This document shows positions 1-9,573 of a DNA stretch of 64,000 bases, in pieces (the first letter of the stretch is position 1; each line of letters starts with the position of its first letter). Below the pieces are notes generated by a model. It saw only the letters and a list, made by a program, of their open reading frames with translations, made no database searches and had not been told where the DNA came from. The stretch is from Nitrobacter vulgaris (lineage in GTDB: Bacteria; Pseudomonadota; Alphaproteobacteria; Rhizobiales; Xanthobacteraceae). The stretch is taken from assembly GCF_002028545.1 (NCBI RefSeq), contig NZ_MWPQ01000051.1:91407-155406 (forward strand). The letters run 5' to 3'. Both the position numbers and the translations under genes were made by a program.

Positions 1-1693
1 TCGCTTCCTCGCGCGGCGGGTCCATCATTCCGATCAACCCCAGGAAGACGAGATCCTGCTCCACGCTTTCGTCAAAGCCATCTCGGCCCTCCGGGTCGGG
101 TGGCAGTGAGCGGAATGCCACTCCTAGCGTCCGAAGTGCGTCCGCAGCCAGCGCTCCATTGCTCATCAGGATTTCAGCCCGGCGCGCATCGGTCAGCGGC
201 CTCGCCTCCTTGCCCACAAGCTCGTGCGAACAGCGGGTAAGCAAAACGTCGGGCGCGCCCTTCGTCAGGGCGATAAGCCGCTCGCGCTTCTTGGCATCGG
301 CGTGAATCGTGCTCATGAGCTTACGCTCCGACGAGAACGGGACCTCGGCTATGCGGGGAAAACGCTTATCCAGCGCCTCTGCCGTCAGCCCCGCCTTGCG
401 CGCCGCGACAATCAGCGCGCCCTCGGTCGGATCGCCATGAACGGTCCATCGGCCATCGTTCTCCTGGAGAACTGCGTTGTTGGCCCTGTCGGCCGCACGC
501 AGCGCGCGGTTCAACTCGTACTGAAGGGCATCGTCATTCGACGGCTGATACTGCAGGTCCCCCTCGGGGACGTAGCCGGTGCCGTTCAAATTGGTGCATC
601 CACTGGCCGTAACGATTCGGCGGACGGTCATCTCGTTCTTCGTCAGCGTTCCGGTTTTATCGGAAGCAATGACATTCGCCGAACCCAGAGCCTCGACCGC
701 GGCGAGCTTACGAACGATGGCGTTTCGCTTGGCCATCCGCTGCACACCGAGTGCCAGCACGGCCGTCACGATGGCTGGCAAGCCTTCCGGGATCGCTGCC
801 ACGGCAAGCGCAACGCCGAAGATCAAGGCATCGAACACGTCTGACAGATCGCGAATCTCGCTGATGAGCAGGATGATCCCGATCATCGCCACCGCAATGA
901 CTATGACGATCATCGCCAGCAGCTTGCCGACGCGATCAAGCTCCTTCTGAAGGGGGGTCGTCTCTTCCGGGGCTCTTTCGAGCAGACCTGCGATGCGGCC
1001 TATCTGGGTCTGTATGCCGGTGGCTGTGATCACGGCGCGACCGTGCCCATAAACGACGGTCGTTCCGCTGAAGACCATGTTGTGCCAGTCACCTAATTCC
1101 GCCTCGGTGGTGACGGGCAGCGTATCCTTCGAGACTGGCAGGCTTTCTCCCGTCAGCGCCCCCTCCTGGAGCTGCAGCGCGGTTGATTGAACAAGCCGCG
1201 CATCAGCGGGGATCGTGTTGCCTTCCTCGATGAGAATGATGTCGCCGGGAACCAACTCTGCTGCCGCGATCTTCTGCGGCACGCCTTCTCGGATGACATT
1301 GGCTCGTGTCGCCGCCATCTGGCGCAGCGCGGCCATGGCCTTCTGGGCTCGAGCTTCCTGGGCATAACCCAGCACCGCATTGATAAAAACGATGGCGAAG
1401 ATCGCAATGGCTTCATAAGGCAGTGCGGAACGAGATTCATAGAACCAAAGGCCGGAGGAGATCACCGCCGCGACAATCAGAAGGGCCACGAGGATGTTGG
1501 CAAACTGGTCGAGGAACTTCAGCCAGGCCGCCCTTGGCGCTTCCGCTTGCAGTTCATTGCGGCCATAGCGCGCGAGGCGTCGCCTTATCTCGTCGTCGCT
1601 CAACCCGAACTGCACCGTCGTGCCGAGCGTTTTGAATACCTCATCCGCTGAGAGGCGATGCGGATCTCTTGGTTGCTGCCACTGCTGCTGCAA
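1..1693 (-). CDS. P-type cation-transporting ATPase, N-terminal part (runs off the window)
   Basis: Reading the minus strand gives about 560 residues of a P2-type (Ca2+/Na+/K+-like) ATPase that pumps cations across the inner membrane using ATP. Visible in order are the N-terminal cation-ATPase domain, a membrane hairpin, the actuator motif LTGES (near residue 180), the P2-type M4 motif PEGLP, the phosphorylation motif DKTGT (Asp near residue 345) and part of the nucleotide-binding domain. PEGLP rather than CPC argues against a heavy-metal pump. The C-terminal half lies to the left of the window. There is no ATG before the first conserved residues; a TTG at 1693 is the best start after an upstream in-frame stop, so the start is uncertain. 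The ion is not predictable. It heads a stress-gene island. Confidence 0.9.
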   Translation of the reverse strand, partial: MQQQWQQPRDPHRLSADEVFKTLGTTVQFGLSDDEIRRRLARYGRNELQAEAPRAAWLKFLDQFANILVALLIVAAVISSGLWFYESRSALPYEAIAIFAIVFINAVLGYAQEARAQKAMAALRQMAATRANVIREGVPQKIAAAELVPGDIILIEEGNTIPADARLVQSTALQLQEGALTGESLPVSKDTLPVTTEAELGDWHNMVFSGTTVVYGHGRAVITATGIQTQIGRIAGLLERAPEETTPLQKELDRVGKLLAMIVIVIAVAMIGIILLISEIRDLSDVFDALIFGVALAVAAIPEGLPAIVTAVLALGVQRMAKRNAIVRKLAAVEALGSANVIASDKTGTLTKNEMTVRRIVTASGCTNLNGTGYVPEGDLQYQPSNDDALQYELNRALRAADRANNAVLQENDGRWTVHGDPTEGALIVAARKAGLTAEALDKRFPRIAEVPFSSERKLMSTIHADAKKRERLIALTKGAPDVLLTRCSHELVGKEARPLTDARRAEILMSNGALAADALRTLGVAFRSLPPDPEGRDGFDESVEQDLVFLGLIGMMDPPREEA

Positions 1694-1830
1694 GAAAACC
1701 CCGCTCAGAATTTGTTCGAAATCTTCCTATCAGAACCCTGCAGCAAAGATCGATGTCCCTCAACGAGGCCGCACGCTATTTTCGCCTGATATGGTGACGT
1801 GGCGTCAAGGTGCGCTTGCGTGACACCTCG

Positions 1831-2670
1831 TCAACGCGAGAAGAAAACCGGAACAGGCGGTTTTAACAGCAGACTCCTGGTTGCACCTCCAAGTACGACC
1901 TCGCGCCATCTGGACTGCCCATAAGCCCCCATGACAAGCAGGTCGATCCCACGGGAAAGTACGTATGCTTCAAGGACCTCGCCGATCGGCCTGCCTTCGG
2001 CGTCGACCTCATCCAAAACGACATCGATACCGTGATGGGCAAGATTTTTTGCCAGTTCTTCGGGGGAATGTTTGGAATCAAAAGATTTTTCGTTCGTGAC
2101 GATAACAACGCGGACCTTCTTCGCCTTGTCAAAAAGGGGAAGCGCATCCGAAACCGCACGCGTCGCGGTGCGGCTGAAATCCCAAGCCACGCCGACGGTA
2201 TCGAGCTGGAACGGGCGTGATCGCGGGACAGTGGGCAGGATCAGCGTCGGCCTGCCCGATTCGAAGATAATCTCCTCCGCGCACCACAGATCATATGATT
2301 CCGGTACCGGCATGATCGTGAGATCGCGAAGCCGCGCATAGTAGACCAGCAGCGTCGGCGTCCGATGCGTTGCGCATTTCTCGAAAATGGTCTCATGCGT
2401 AACGCCGGATTTTGCAGCCGCCGCTTCAAACGCGGCAAGCAGATCTTTGGCGTTCTTTCGGCTCTTTGCCGTTTCATGGGCCGCGATCCCGGGTATGTCG
2501 ATGATCGCCTTGGCAAGGAAGTTGCCCGGCACTTCCACGTGTACTTCGCAAGAAATCGCCGCCAAATGAGCACGGAGAGCGGCGGCTATCGAAACTGCAT
2601 CGTTCACTATCGAGACGGGCGTTGGTTCCGGATAGCTCGTCAGCGTCAGAAGAACATCCTTGAAGGCCAT
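1831..2670 (-). CDS. Universal stress protein, two tandem Usp domains
   Basis: A 279-residue cytoplasmic protein with two Usp folds. The C-terminal domain ends in the nucleotide-binding signature GAYGQSRWREVVLGG (pattern G-2x-G-9x-G), typical of ATP-binding Usp proteins. The start is ATG 2670, seven bases after a strong AGGGAGGG ribosome site; the longer frame to 2736 has no such site. A FixK-type site lies about 55 bases upstream. Two further paralogues occur at 7067 and 21539. Usp proteins of this kind promote survival in energy or oxygen limitation; the specific ligand and partner are unknown. Confidence 0.9.
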   Translation of the reverse strand: MAFKDVLLTLTSYPEPTPVSIVNDAVSIAAALRAHLAAISCEVHVEVPGNFLAKAIIDIPGIAAHETAKSRKNAKDLLAAFEAAAAKSGVTHETIFEKCATHRTPTLLVYYARLRDLTIMPVPESYDLWCAEEIIFESGRPTLILPTVPRSRPFQLDTVGVAWDFSRTATRAVSDALPLFDKAKKVRVVIVTNEKSFDSKHSPEELAKNLAHHGIDVVLDEVDAEGRPIGEVLEAYVLSRGIDLLVMGAYGQSRWREVVLGGATRSLLLKPPVPVFFSR

Positions 2671-2722
2671 GAATCCCTCCCTTCTGGAGGTTTTTAACCT
2701 AGCCTCTAGGGAACTCCGTGTT

Positions 2723-2736
2723 TTGATCCATCGCAA
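2723..2736. promoter_or_regulatory. FixK-type box (relaxed), upstream of the first Usp gene
   Basis: TTGATCCATCGCAA fits the relaxed FixK2 consensus TTG(A/C)-N6-(T/G)CAA but not the perfect palindrome. It is 53 bases before the ATG of the leftward Usp gene. The rest of 2671-3093 holds no gene. Confidence 0.45.
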
Positions 2737-3031
2737 TGGATCGCGCCTGGATACCTGCGGCTACTCCGTGTAGTCGAATGAATCCCGAGGCATTTCTTGC
2801 GACAACGCCTTACGGAAGAAACCAGTCAGTCAACCATCCAGCTGCGAAATTGTAGTGCCTTGGGAGCCATGAGCTTCGACGCGCACTGGACGGATCGACT
2901 TATATCCTTGTCTTCCAGACGCCAAATCGGTGTTGGGCGCTCCTTGCACGAGTCAGGTCATATCCCTCGTAGTTGATGCTCGAACATTCGTCTCAGGTCG
3001 ATCGAAAGTCAGGCTTGGATGAAGGTCTTGT

Positions 3032-3045
3032 TTGAGGTGCGTCAA
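3032..3045. promoter_or_regulatory. FixK box upstream of CBS-BON gene
   Basis: TTGAGGTGCGTCAA is an exact TTGA-N6-TCAA site 48 bases before the CBS-BON start codon, a position compatible with activation by a Crp/Fnr-family protein. No other regulator of that family is seen nearby except FixK at 4129. Confidence 0.7.
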
Positions 3046-3093
3046 TCATCCGGTTTCATTTCTGGACGAATATTCTCAAAAATGGAGGGTTGA

Positions 3094-3789
3094 ATGCGTG
3101 CACATCAGATAATGACCCGCAAGGTGATCACAGTGTCAGCCGACACGTCCATTCTGGATGCTGCAAACCTTATGTTGCAACAGCACATCAGCGGCCTTCC
3201 CGTTGTTGACAAGAGGAGCGGGCTGATTGGAGTGGTCTCGGAGGGAGATTTTGTGCGACGCAGTGAGATCGGGACGCAGCGTCCGCGCATCAGATGGCTC
3301 GAATTTCTGATGGGGGTTTCGGGAAAAGTGGCCCAGGACTTTGTGCGAGAGCATGGTCGTAAGGTCAGCGAGATTATGACACAAGACGACCTCTGCACCG
3401 CAACCGAAGATATGCCGCTTGCGGAGCTTGTGCGTTTGATGGAGCGCCGTAGTGTCAAGCGTCTGCCCGTGGTGCGTGGACGCACGGTAATTGGGATTGT
3501 GACCCGCACCGACCTTCTTCGTGCCGTCGCAAGCCTCGCAAAGGATGTTCCGGACCCGACGGCAGATGATGATCATATTCGTGACCGTGTGATCGCCTCC
3601 ATCGATAAGAATGACTGGCGACCGGCGCAATTGAGCGTCACGGTTCATGATGGAATTGTACATCTTACAGGCGTCATTACGGACGCGCGTTTCCGGCAAG
3701 CTGCGATCGTGGCGGCTGAAAACGTCCCAGGTGTCAAGGTGGTTCACGACCACCTCTACCTAGGTTCAGCATTCATCGATAATGTCTAG
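3094..3789 (+). CDS. CBS-domain pair with C-terminal BON domain
   Basis: A 231-residue soluble protein. Residues 1-62 and about 95-150 are the two CBS motifs (MRAHQIMTRKVITV start; SVKRLPVV and GIVTRTDLL in the second), which bind adenine nucleotides. Residues about 160-225 form a BON domain (LSVTVHDGIVHLTGVI). The start is fixed by GGAGGG six bases before ATG 3094. A close paralogue lies at 22586 and shares the arrangement including a FixK box. The likely role is energy-charge sensing in low oxygen; the target is unknown. Confidence 0.9.
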   Translation: MRAHQIMTRKVITVSADTSILDAANLMLQQHISGLPVVDKRSGLIGVVSEGDFVRRSEIGTQRPRIRWLEFLMGVSGKVAQDFVREHGRKVSEIMTQDDLCTATEDMPLAELVRLMERRSVKRLPVVRGRTVIGIVTRTDLLRAVASLAKDVPDPTADDDHIRDRVIASIDKNDWRPAQLSVTVHDGIVHLTGVITDARFRQAAIVAAENVPGVKVVHDHLYLGSAFIDNV

Positions 3790-3880
3790 AAGATGACTGT
3801 TGCGACGATGCAGTTTGCGGAGAAGGTGTGGGCGCATCGGTCGTATCGTGTTGCGATGCGCCGCCAGTCTTTGAGCTGCC

Positions 3881-4042
3881 ATGGCAGACAATATGGAGTT
3901 TCAAGTTCAGCTCGCCTTTGGTTCGCCCGATACGACGGGGAACATCGCCACCTTTCCAGGCTGTCACGTAGAAATGCGCTTTGAGCACCATCGGTACGTC
4001 GGCGCCACGTCCTGGAACATCCACCTCCGTAACACCCCTTAG
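3881..4042 (+). CDS. Possible 53-residue protein upstream of fixK
   Basis: An open frame of 53 codons starting ATG 3881 and ending TAG 4040-4042, between the CBS-BON gene and fixK. It begins MADNMEFQVQLAFG and is rich in aromatic and histidine residues. An in-frame stop lies two codons upstream, so the start is fixed if it is translated. There is no good ribosome site and the family is not recognised. A 104-codon frame on the other strand overlaps it, so it may be chance. The surrounding 3790-4128 holds nothing else clear. Confidence 0.3.
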   Translation: MADNMEFQVQLAFGSPDTTGNIATFPGCHVEMRFEHHRYVGATSWNIHLRNTP

Positions 4043-4128
4043 GAGGCTCCCCTTAGGATATCGACCGAAATATTCTGGCGCGGACATCTCCGGTAAACCA
4101 AGCCATCCCGCATCGAGGAGATGGCGAC

Positions 4129-4815
4129 ATGCATACCGAGACGATCACCGGCCTCACTGCTAAGGTTCTCGACATCCCGCACGTCCTGGCGGCCGACCAA
4201 TTCGGCGAGATCGTCCGCGGCTCGGGAGTGGTTCCAAGCGAATTTTCCTACAGAAAGGATGAAGAAATCTACGGCGAAGGCGAGCCTTCCGAATACCTCT
4301 ACCAGACTATCGGCGGCGCAGTCCGTACCTATAAACTGCTGAGCGACGGACGACGGCAGATCGGCGCATTCCACCTGCCGGGCGATGTTTTTGGCCTCGA
4401 CCCCGGCTTGGAGCACCGGCTCACCGCCGAAGCAATCGTCGATACCACTGTCCGCCTGGTGCCTCGTCGCAGCCTTGAGAAGGCCGCAGCATCGAACGCC
4501 CAAGTTGCCCGCAATCTCTGGACGTTGACGGCAAGCGACCTCCGCCATGCCGAAGATCATATGCTGCTTCTTGGCCGCAAGACCGCGATTGAGCGCGTTG
4601 CCACTTTCCTCCTGGAAATGGATCGCCGGCTCGCCAAGACCGGCATGATGGCGCTTCCGATGTGTCGTCGCGACATTGGCGACTACCTCGGTTTGACTCT
4701 TGAGACTGTCTCGCGGGCGCTTTCGCAACTCAACGATCAGGGCATCCTGATGTTTTCGAGCGCTCGCCAAATCGCGCTGCGCAACCGACAGAGGCTGACC
4801 GCCATGGAGGCTTGA
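4129..4815 (+). CDS. fixK: FixK2-type Crp/Fnr transcription regulator
   Basis: A 228-residue DNA-binding regulator. Residues about 25-120 are the cyclic-nucleotide-like beta barrel (GDVFGLDPG turn) and about 150-222 the winged helix with recognition helix LTLETVSRALSQL. It lacks the N-terminal cysteine cluster of Fnr, so it should not sense O2 through an iron-sulfur cluster. Cys179, just before the recognition helix, matches the position of the redox-sensitive cysteine of Bradyrhizobium FixK2. ATG 4129 is chosen because GAGGAG lies about nine bases upstream. It probably acts on the TTGA-N6-TCAA sites scattered over the first 26 kb and is itself expected to be driven by FixJ. Confidence 0.93.
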   Translation: MHTETITGLTAKVLDIPHVLAADQFGEIVRGSGVVPSEFSYRKDEEIYGEGEPSEYLYQTIGGAVRTYKLLSDGRRQIGAFHLPGDVFGLDPGLEHRLTAEAIVDTTVRLVPRRSLEKAAASNAQVARNLWTLTASDLRHAEDHMLLLGRKTAIERVATFLLEMDRRLAKTGMMALPMCRRDIGDYLGLTLETVSRALSQLNDQGILMFSSARQIALRNRQRLTAMEA

Positions 4816-4867
4816 GGTTACCGGCCCACGGTTCACCCGGCGCATCATGATGAATGAGGAGCTTCCA

Positions 4868-5119
4868 ATGAAAAACTATCGCGTCTCGTTCTACAAGGAT
4901 CTGCTGAATTCAAACGGCCATAATTTCAGGTGCCTTCAGCGTCAGATCGATGTTGTGTCAGATGATCCCTCTCAGGCGCTGATCTTGGCAAAACAGGAAA
5001 TCGGCAGCGAGCGCCTGAACATCGACTCCGTCAAGGTGGTGCACCTAGCGAATGGCTATTCGCCTCGCACCAGCAGGCAAATGTTTGTCGCCAGTAGGAC
5101 TTGCGACGATGCGGCTTAA
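4868..5119 (+). CDS. Small conserved-looking protein downstream of fixK
   Basis: An 83-residue protein beginning MKNYRVSFYKDLLNSNGHNF, with no signal peptide or membrane segment. The start at ATG 4868 follows GAGGAG with a spacing of about seven; the frame can extend to 4847 but without a site. It follows fixK by 52 bases on the same strand and may be cotranscribed. The pattern (beta strand, then helix with SQALILAKQEI) resembles small cytosolic proteins common beside stress genes in this order, but I do not recognise a named family. Confidence 0.7.
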   Translation: MKNYRVSFYKDLLNSNGHNFRCLQRQIDVVSDDPSQALILAKQEIGSERLNIDSVKVVHLANGYSPRTSRQMFVASRTCDDAA

Positions 5120-5310
5120 GCAATCGTGAGGGTTCGCACCCATCGAAGCGACGTAAGCGATCGATCAAGCCAGGTTCGTAGCCGTGGAGATCCGTCATCG
5201 TCGATCGTCCCTGGGTTGTCGGCAGCGGCTTGCTGCTGTTGGCACGGACCAACGATGACGGTCGTTCGCATTACGCGCGGTGTTGTTGACGACAGTCGGA
5301 TCAGTCTTTG

Positions 5311-5475
5311 AACAGCGACGAGCGCAACCAATCGCGGGACACGCCCCGCTCGACCAACTCATTATCCTCCGTTGAAATCTCACGTTCGACGCCAACCTGC
5401 TCTTTCTCGACCTGCGCATGCCGGTTGAGAAGCTTTCTGTCGACTTGGATTATGCGTGCAACTCGTCACTTCAAT
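5311..5475 (-). pseudogene. Short unidentified coding remnant
   Basis: The minus strand shows an open stretch ending at 5311 with protein-like content (RHAQVEKEQVGVEREIS, then SRDWLRSSLFKD) but without a start codon, and it overlaps the IS630 remnant on the other strand. It could be the tail of a lost gene. No family is recognised. Bases 5120-5310 show nothing. Confidence 0.2.
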
Positions 5476-5683
5476 GAAGCGTCCGGCCTGTCAGTTTCGA
5501 CGGTGCATCGCATCTGGAGCGCATTCTCTCTGTAACCTCATCGAAGCGAGACCTTCAAACTCTCAACCGATCACAGTTCGTTGAGAAGGTACGCGACATC
5601 GTTGGCCTCTACCTTGATCCACCGGAGCGCGCTTTGGTGCTTTGCGTCGATGGTCGCTCGCCATCTCAACACGATATCGAATG
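5447..5683 (+). pseudogene. IS630-family transposase remnant, frameshifted
   Basis: Three pieces of an IS630-type transposase lie in order but in different frames: EASGLSVSTVHRIWSAF (to a stop at 5533-5535), then HRSETFKLSTD, then QFVEKVRDIVGLYLDPPER followed by ALVLCVD. The last piece ends at a stop at 5683 before the catalytic DDE acids. Both ends of the element are missing. It shows past insertion and decay between the fixK and alcohol dehydrogenase genes. Confidence 0.75.
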
Positions 5684-5738
5684 ATGTTCCACAATAGCAT
5701 GGCTAACTGATGATTCTCGGCACCCCGAAAGGTCGACC

Positions 5739-5752
5739 TTGATCAAAGTCAA
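5739..5752. promoter_or_regulatory. FixK box upstream of alcohol dehydrogenase
   Basis: TTGATCAAAGTCAA is an exact TTGA-N6-TCAA site 61 bases before ATG 5814. Confidence 0.75.
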
Positions 5753-5813
5753 CATGCGACGCTGCGAACCAGATCTTATTAACATCAAGCAACGCATTGG
5801 ATCGGAGCATTCC

Positions 5814-6851
5814 ATGAAGGCGCTCGTCTACCATGGACCCGGGCATAAGACGCTCGAAGATCGTCCCAAGCCGGAAATACAGTCTGCGGGAGATGCTATC
5901 GTCAAGATCGTGAAAACGACCATCTGCGGCACGGACCTCCATATTCTGAAAGGCGACGTGCCGACCTGTACGCCGGGTCGTATTCTCGGACACGAGGGTG
6001 TGGGTATCATCGATTCAATTGGCGCCGGTGTCACGACCTTCAAACCAGGCGACCATGTCCTCATTTCCTGCATTTCCTCTTGTGGCAAATGCGAATACTG
6101 CCGTCGAGGTCTCTATTCCCACTGCACCACCGGCGGCTGGATCCTCGGCAACGAAATCGATGGGACGCAAGCCGAATATGTTCGGATCCCGCACGCCGAT
6201 ACAAGTCTTTATCACATTCCGACTGACGCCGATGAAGAAGCGCTCGTCATGTTGAGCGATATTTTGCCGACCGGATTCGAATGCGGCGTTCTGAACGGCA
6301 AGGTGGTGCCGGGGTCAACCGTCGCGATCGTGGGAGCCGGGCCGATCGGTCTTGCCGCATTGCTGACAGCGAAGTTCTATTCCCCCGCCAAACTCATCAT
6401 GATCGATCTTGATGACAAGCGTCTCAAAATCGCCAAGATATTCGGCGCTTCGCAGACGATCAATAGCGCGAGCGGAAAGGTTGCCAACGAGGTGAAAGCA
6501 TTAACCGATGGTAAAGGTGTCGATACGGCGATCGAGGCGGTCGGCATTCCGGCTACCTTTGTGCTTTGCCAGGACATCATCGCCCCCGGAGGCATCATCG
6601 CCAACATTGGAGTGCACGGCAGTAAAGTGGATCTGCACCTAGAGAGATTATGGTCGCATAATATTTCAATTACGACCCGACTGGTCGATACGGTCACGAC
6701 GCCTATGCTTCTCAAGACGGTGCAATCTAACAAGCTCAATCCTGCCCAATTGATTACGCATCGATTCTCCCTCGACCAAATCCTTAGGGCGTATGACACA
6801 TTCAGCCGCGCTGCGGACACGGGTGCGCTGAAAGTGATCATCGCGGCCTGA
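5814..6851 (+). CDS. Zinc-dependent alcohol dehydrogenase
   Basis: A 345-residue medium-chain dehydrogenase that oxidises or reduces an alcohol/aldehyde pair with NAD(P). Catalytic zinc ligands are Cys38, His60 and Glu61 (GHEGVG); the structural zinc lobe is Cys90, Cys93, Cys96 and Cys104. The Rossmann fold carries GAGPIGLAA near residue 172. GGAG upstream supports ATG 5814; the frame to 5739 begins inside the FixK box and is rejected. It probably helps dispose of reducing power in low oxygen; the substrate is unknown. A second, diverged dehydrogenase with the same ligands is at 18839. Confidence 0.92.
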   Translation: MKALVYHGPGHKTLEDRPKPEIQSAGDAIVKIVKTTICGTDLHILKGDVPTCTPGRILGHEGVGIIDSIGAGVTTFKPGDHVLISCISSCGKCEYCRRGLYSHCTTGGWILGNEIDGTQAEYVRIPHADTSLYHIPTDADEEALVMLSDILPTGFECGVLNGKVVPGSTVAIVGAGPIGLAALLTAKFYSPAKLIMIDLDDKRLKIAKIFGASQTINSASGKVANEVKALTDGKGVDTAIEAVGIPATFVLCQDIIAPGGIIANIGVHGSKVDLHLERLWSHNISITTRLVDTVTTPMLLKTVQSNKLNPAQLITHRFSLDQILRAYDTFSRAADTGALKVIIAA

Positions 6852-7066
6852 CTCCTTTGGCAGTGGCTTGTTTCGTGCCAATCATTCCCGATGAACGCAA
6901 TAGATAATCTTATCTGCTCGGGAAAGGAACGAGGCAAACGGCCTCTTTAAGATGTAGGAATTTTGTGGAACGTATCGTTCGATACGGCTGCATGCAGATC
7001 TGCTTCAAAGACCCTGCCGCTACGGGATAAACACTACTCACGCCGGCGAGCGCAGCCAACAAGATC

Positions 7067-7900
7067 CTAATGCGACATAAAAACAGGAACCGTCATCGCC
7101 GCCAGTATTCCGCGTGTGACGCCGCCAAGGATAAATTCGCGCAGACGAGAATGTCCATAGCCACCCATCACAAGTAGACTCGCCGAACAGTCAACAACAT
7201 GCGACAGAATCAGGCTCGGCACATCGATGTCAGCGGCGGGTGTTCTTCTCACTTCGATGTTGATATCGTGCCGGGCCAGGTGCCTGCCGATGTCAATAAC
7301 GCCAACACCACTTTCGCTGGCGGTCTTTTCATTCTCGACAATAAACAATTCGACGGCGTTGGCTTTCCTCAATAAAGGTAACGCATCATTGATCGCACGC
7401 ACTGCGGCGCGGCCTCCATCCCAACAGCACACAACCCGGTCCAGCTTCAACCCCTCGTGCTGGATGTAAGGGACAATAATGAGCGGCCGACCAGAATCAA
7501 ACAGCGTCGCCTCGATCAAAGTGTCGTTATCGATGCCGTTATCATCGTCCGATTGCATGATGACGCTCAGATCGAAACACCGCGCCATCTCCGAAAAAGT
7601 TCTGGACGGTCCAAATTCAGTTTGCAGCAACAGCCGCGGTTCAGCCAGAAGGTCGCCGCGCTTCATGGCGGACTTAAAACGATCAATTGCGCCGCGCGCT
7701 GCTGTTTCACTTTCCGCAAGTAGGTTGGCGAGAGCATCTGCGGGCAAAGTCGGAGCAATATAGTTGGGAATGCTTGCTGCAAAAGCAAAGGAGACACCCG
7801 TCAGATGGGCGGAAAACATCTCAGCTGTCGAAACAGCAAAATCGCGACCGATATCCCGGGACGGGTTGCTCTCCAAATGCAGGATAATGTCTTTTATCAT
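7067..7900 (-). CDS. Universal stress protein, two tandem Usp domains
   Basis: A 277-residue tandem Usp protein, start MIKDIILHLESNPSRD at ATG 7900 preceded by GGGAGCG. The C-terminal domain keeps the ATP-binding signature GGYGHSRLREFILGG; the N-terminal domain is degenerate. It is paralogous to the genes at 1831 and 21539 but only distantly similar, so these are old copies. No FixK box is visible upstream. The 7901-8310 interval to its right holds no gene I can support. Confidence 0.9.
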   Translation of the reverse strand: MIKDIILHLESNPSRDIGRDFAVSTAEMFSAHLTGVSFAFAASIPNYIAPTLPADALANLLAESETAARGAIDRFKSAMKRGDLLAEPRLLLQTEFGPSRTFSEMARCFDLSVIMQSDDDNGIDNDTLIEATLFDSGRPLIIVPYIQHEGLKLDRVVCCWDGGRAAVRAINDALPLLRKANAVELFIVENEKTASESGVGVIDIGRHLARHDINIEVRRTPAADIDVPSLILSHVVDCSASLLVMGGYGHSRLREFILGGVTRGILAAMTVPVFMSH

Positions 7901-8310
7901 AGAATCGCTCCCAATCGATATAATGAAGAATGATATACGATGACATGAAGTCACCGGCTCATTCGAGCGTTGGAATCGCAATCGCCTGCCCTTGTCGCGT
8001 GTATGTTTTCAAGTTCGAAGTTTACGATTTTGATGATGACGGGCGCTGTAGTTCTCGGTGAGCTGTCTTCTGCGTCGTGGACACGCCAAATCGTCGCCAG
8101 ACGTTTCGGCTTTTCGCGAAGGAAAACTCTCTGGTATTCGGCGTGTTGAGGTCAAGTGCCGTCGGACAAGGCGGCGCGCCAAAGTGACGTTAGCTTTCTG
8201 TCGACCGCACCGTTTGACAATGTTTATTGCCCACGCTTGCAGCCAGGACAATTTCTCTTAGGGAGAAGAGCTTGAAGCGTCCCGCCTCAGGGATCAGGAG
8301 CCGAGTACGA
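7901..8310. other. Interval without a recognisable gene
   Basis: About 400 bases between the Usp and ZIP genes. Short frames exist on both strands but none has a ribosome site or protein-like composition. It must contain the promoter of the leftward Usp gene. Confidence 0.6.
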
Positions 8311-9051
8311 TCAGCTTTTGACGAGAATCTGAAAGGTCATCATGGCTACAAGACCAAGTACGACCGATGTGGCAACATTTGAGTGCGGCGCGTCCTTGAA
8401 GGCGTCTGATAGAAGCTCTCCGACGGCGACCCAAATCATCGCGCCCGCAGCGAAGCCAAGGCCAAAAGGAAGGACGGGCTCAAAAGCGGCAACGAACATA
8501 AAGGCAGGAACAGCAAATAGGGGTTGAGGCATGCTGGAGAAGATGCTCCAAGCTGCTGACTTCCACACGCGCACGCCCTGTGGAATAAGCACCAAGCTAA
8601 TCGCAAGACCTTCCGCTATGTTGTGGATAGCAATTGCTCCCGTGACAAAAGTCGCAAGCTTTTCGTCTCCGCCGAATGACACCCCAACGCCGATTCCCTC
8701 GGCCATCGAGTGCAGCGTCATGACTGCAACGATCAATGCAGCTTTGCTGGCGCCAGCTCCTCTGAGTTCACCGACGTGGAGATCGCTGCGAACCTGTAGC
8801 AGACAAGAGCTGACGGCAACGAGCAAAGCACCGATCACGAGGCCCGCAACAGTCCAGGATGCATGGATCGCGCTTCCCTCTGCAATTAGTGCATGGCTCG
8901 CACCGAGCATAAGGCCTGCGGCAATCCCATTGGATACCCCCAGCCACCGCCGACTCATCTGCTTGATGAACAGAAACGGTAATGCGCCTAGTCCAGTGGC
9001 GATTGCCGTCACCAACGCCGCGAGAAATACAATCCCTACCGAAGCTGTCAT
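8311..9051 (-). CDS. ZIP-family divalent metal transporter
   Basis: A 246-residue inner-membrane protein with about eight hydrophobic segments. The two metal-binding helices show HSMAEG (near residue 114) and HNIAEG (near 143), the ZIP hallmark for Zn2+/Fe2+/Mn2+ import. ATG 9051 is preferred over an upstream TTG at 9066 because GGAA lies six bases before it. It stands alone between two non-coding stretches. The metal cannot be told from sequence. Confidence 0.88.
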   Translation of the reverse strand: MTASVGIVFLAALVTAIATGLGALPFLFIKQMSRRWLGVSNGIAAGLMLGASHALIAEGSAIHASWTVAGLVIGALLVAVSSCLLQVRSDLHVGELRGAGASKAALIVAVMTLHSMAEGIGVGVSFGGDEKLATFVTGAIAIHNIAEGLAISLVLIPQGVRVWKSAAWSIFSSMPQPLFAVPAFMFVAAFEPVLPFGLGFAAGAMIWVAVGELLSDAFKDAPHSNVATSVVLGLVAMMTFQILVKS

Positions 9052-9502
9052 AGATATTCCATGCAACTGGGACGATCAATAGGTCAATGCTATTCCGTTC
9101 GCATTCGCTCTGTGCCGTCGCTCAATACTGCCCCTAGATCGAGCCATTCCTGGCAGAAGGTTCTCGACAATTAGCCCGAACGGACTCGAGCGCCCCGGTT
9201 GTCGATGGCTTGTACGTAGATCTGGTTGACGGTCAACCAGTGCGGCACCGAGTAAAAGATCTTCTTCTCGGACCTCGACGGAATAATCGGGATGAACCCT
9301 TGTCGTTTTCACTCGGCGTGTTCGAACGGTTCGCTCGGCAGCGGGGCCAGCGTGGTGCATTCGATTTCGTCGAACAGCTACCGGCATGATTTTTCGGTAT
9401 GGCGCATTCAGCTCCTCGAGCAACCGTCGATCGCTGTATTGAGATCAGTCAGACTGAAAGAACCGCTCAAGAGAAAAGCCGCAAGTTTCTAGGCTCGACG
9501 CC
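9052..9502. other. Interval without a recognisable gene
   Basis: About 450 bases upstream of both the ZIP gene and the cytochrome gene. A 115-codon frame on the minus strand (9076-9423) has no ribosome site and arginine-rich, shadow-like composition. I see no gene or repeat. Confidence 0.55.
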
Positions 9503-9516
9503 TTGACACAAATCAA
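9503..9516. promoter_or_regulatory. FixK box upstream of small cytochrome c
   Basis: TTGACACAAATCAA is an exact TTGA-N6-TCAA site 57 bases before ATG 9574. Confidence 0.75.
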
Positions 9517-9573
9517 TAAGATGGACCAGCGTTATGGTATCTACTAAATTCAGCTCTTTGCTTAGGAAAAACA

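Noticed and set aside
224..1823. Several plus-strand open frames over the P-type ATPase
   Set aside because: They are antisense to a clear ATPase with DKTGT, LTGES and PEGLP; composition is arginine-rich and shadow-like.
9081..9098. Possible FixK half-site GATCAATAGGTCAA upstream of the ZIP gene
   Set aside because: Only one half matches TTGA-N6-TCAA; the other is GATC, so it does not fit even the relaxed form.
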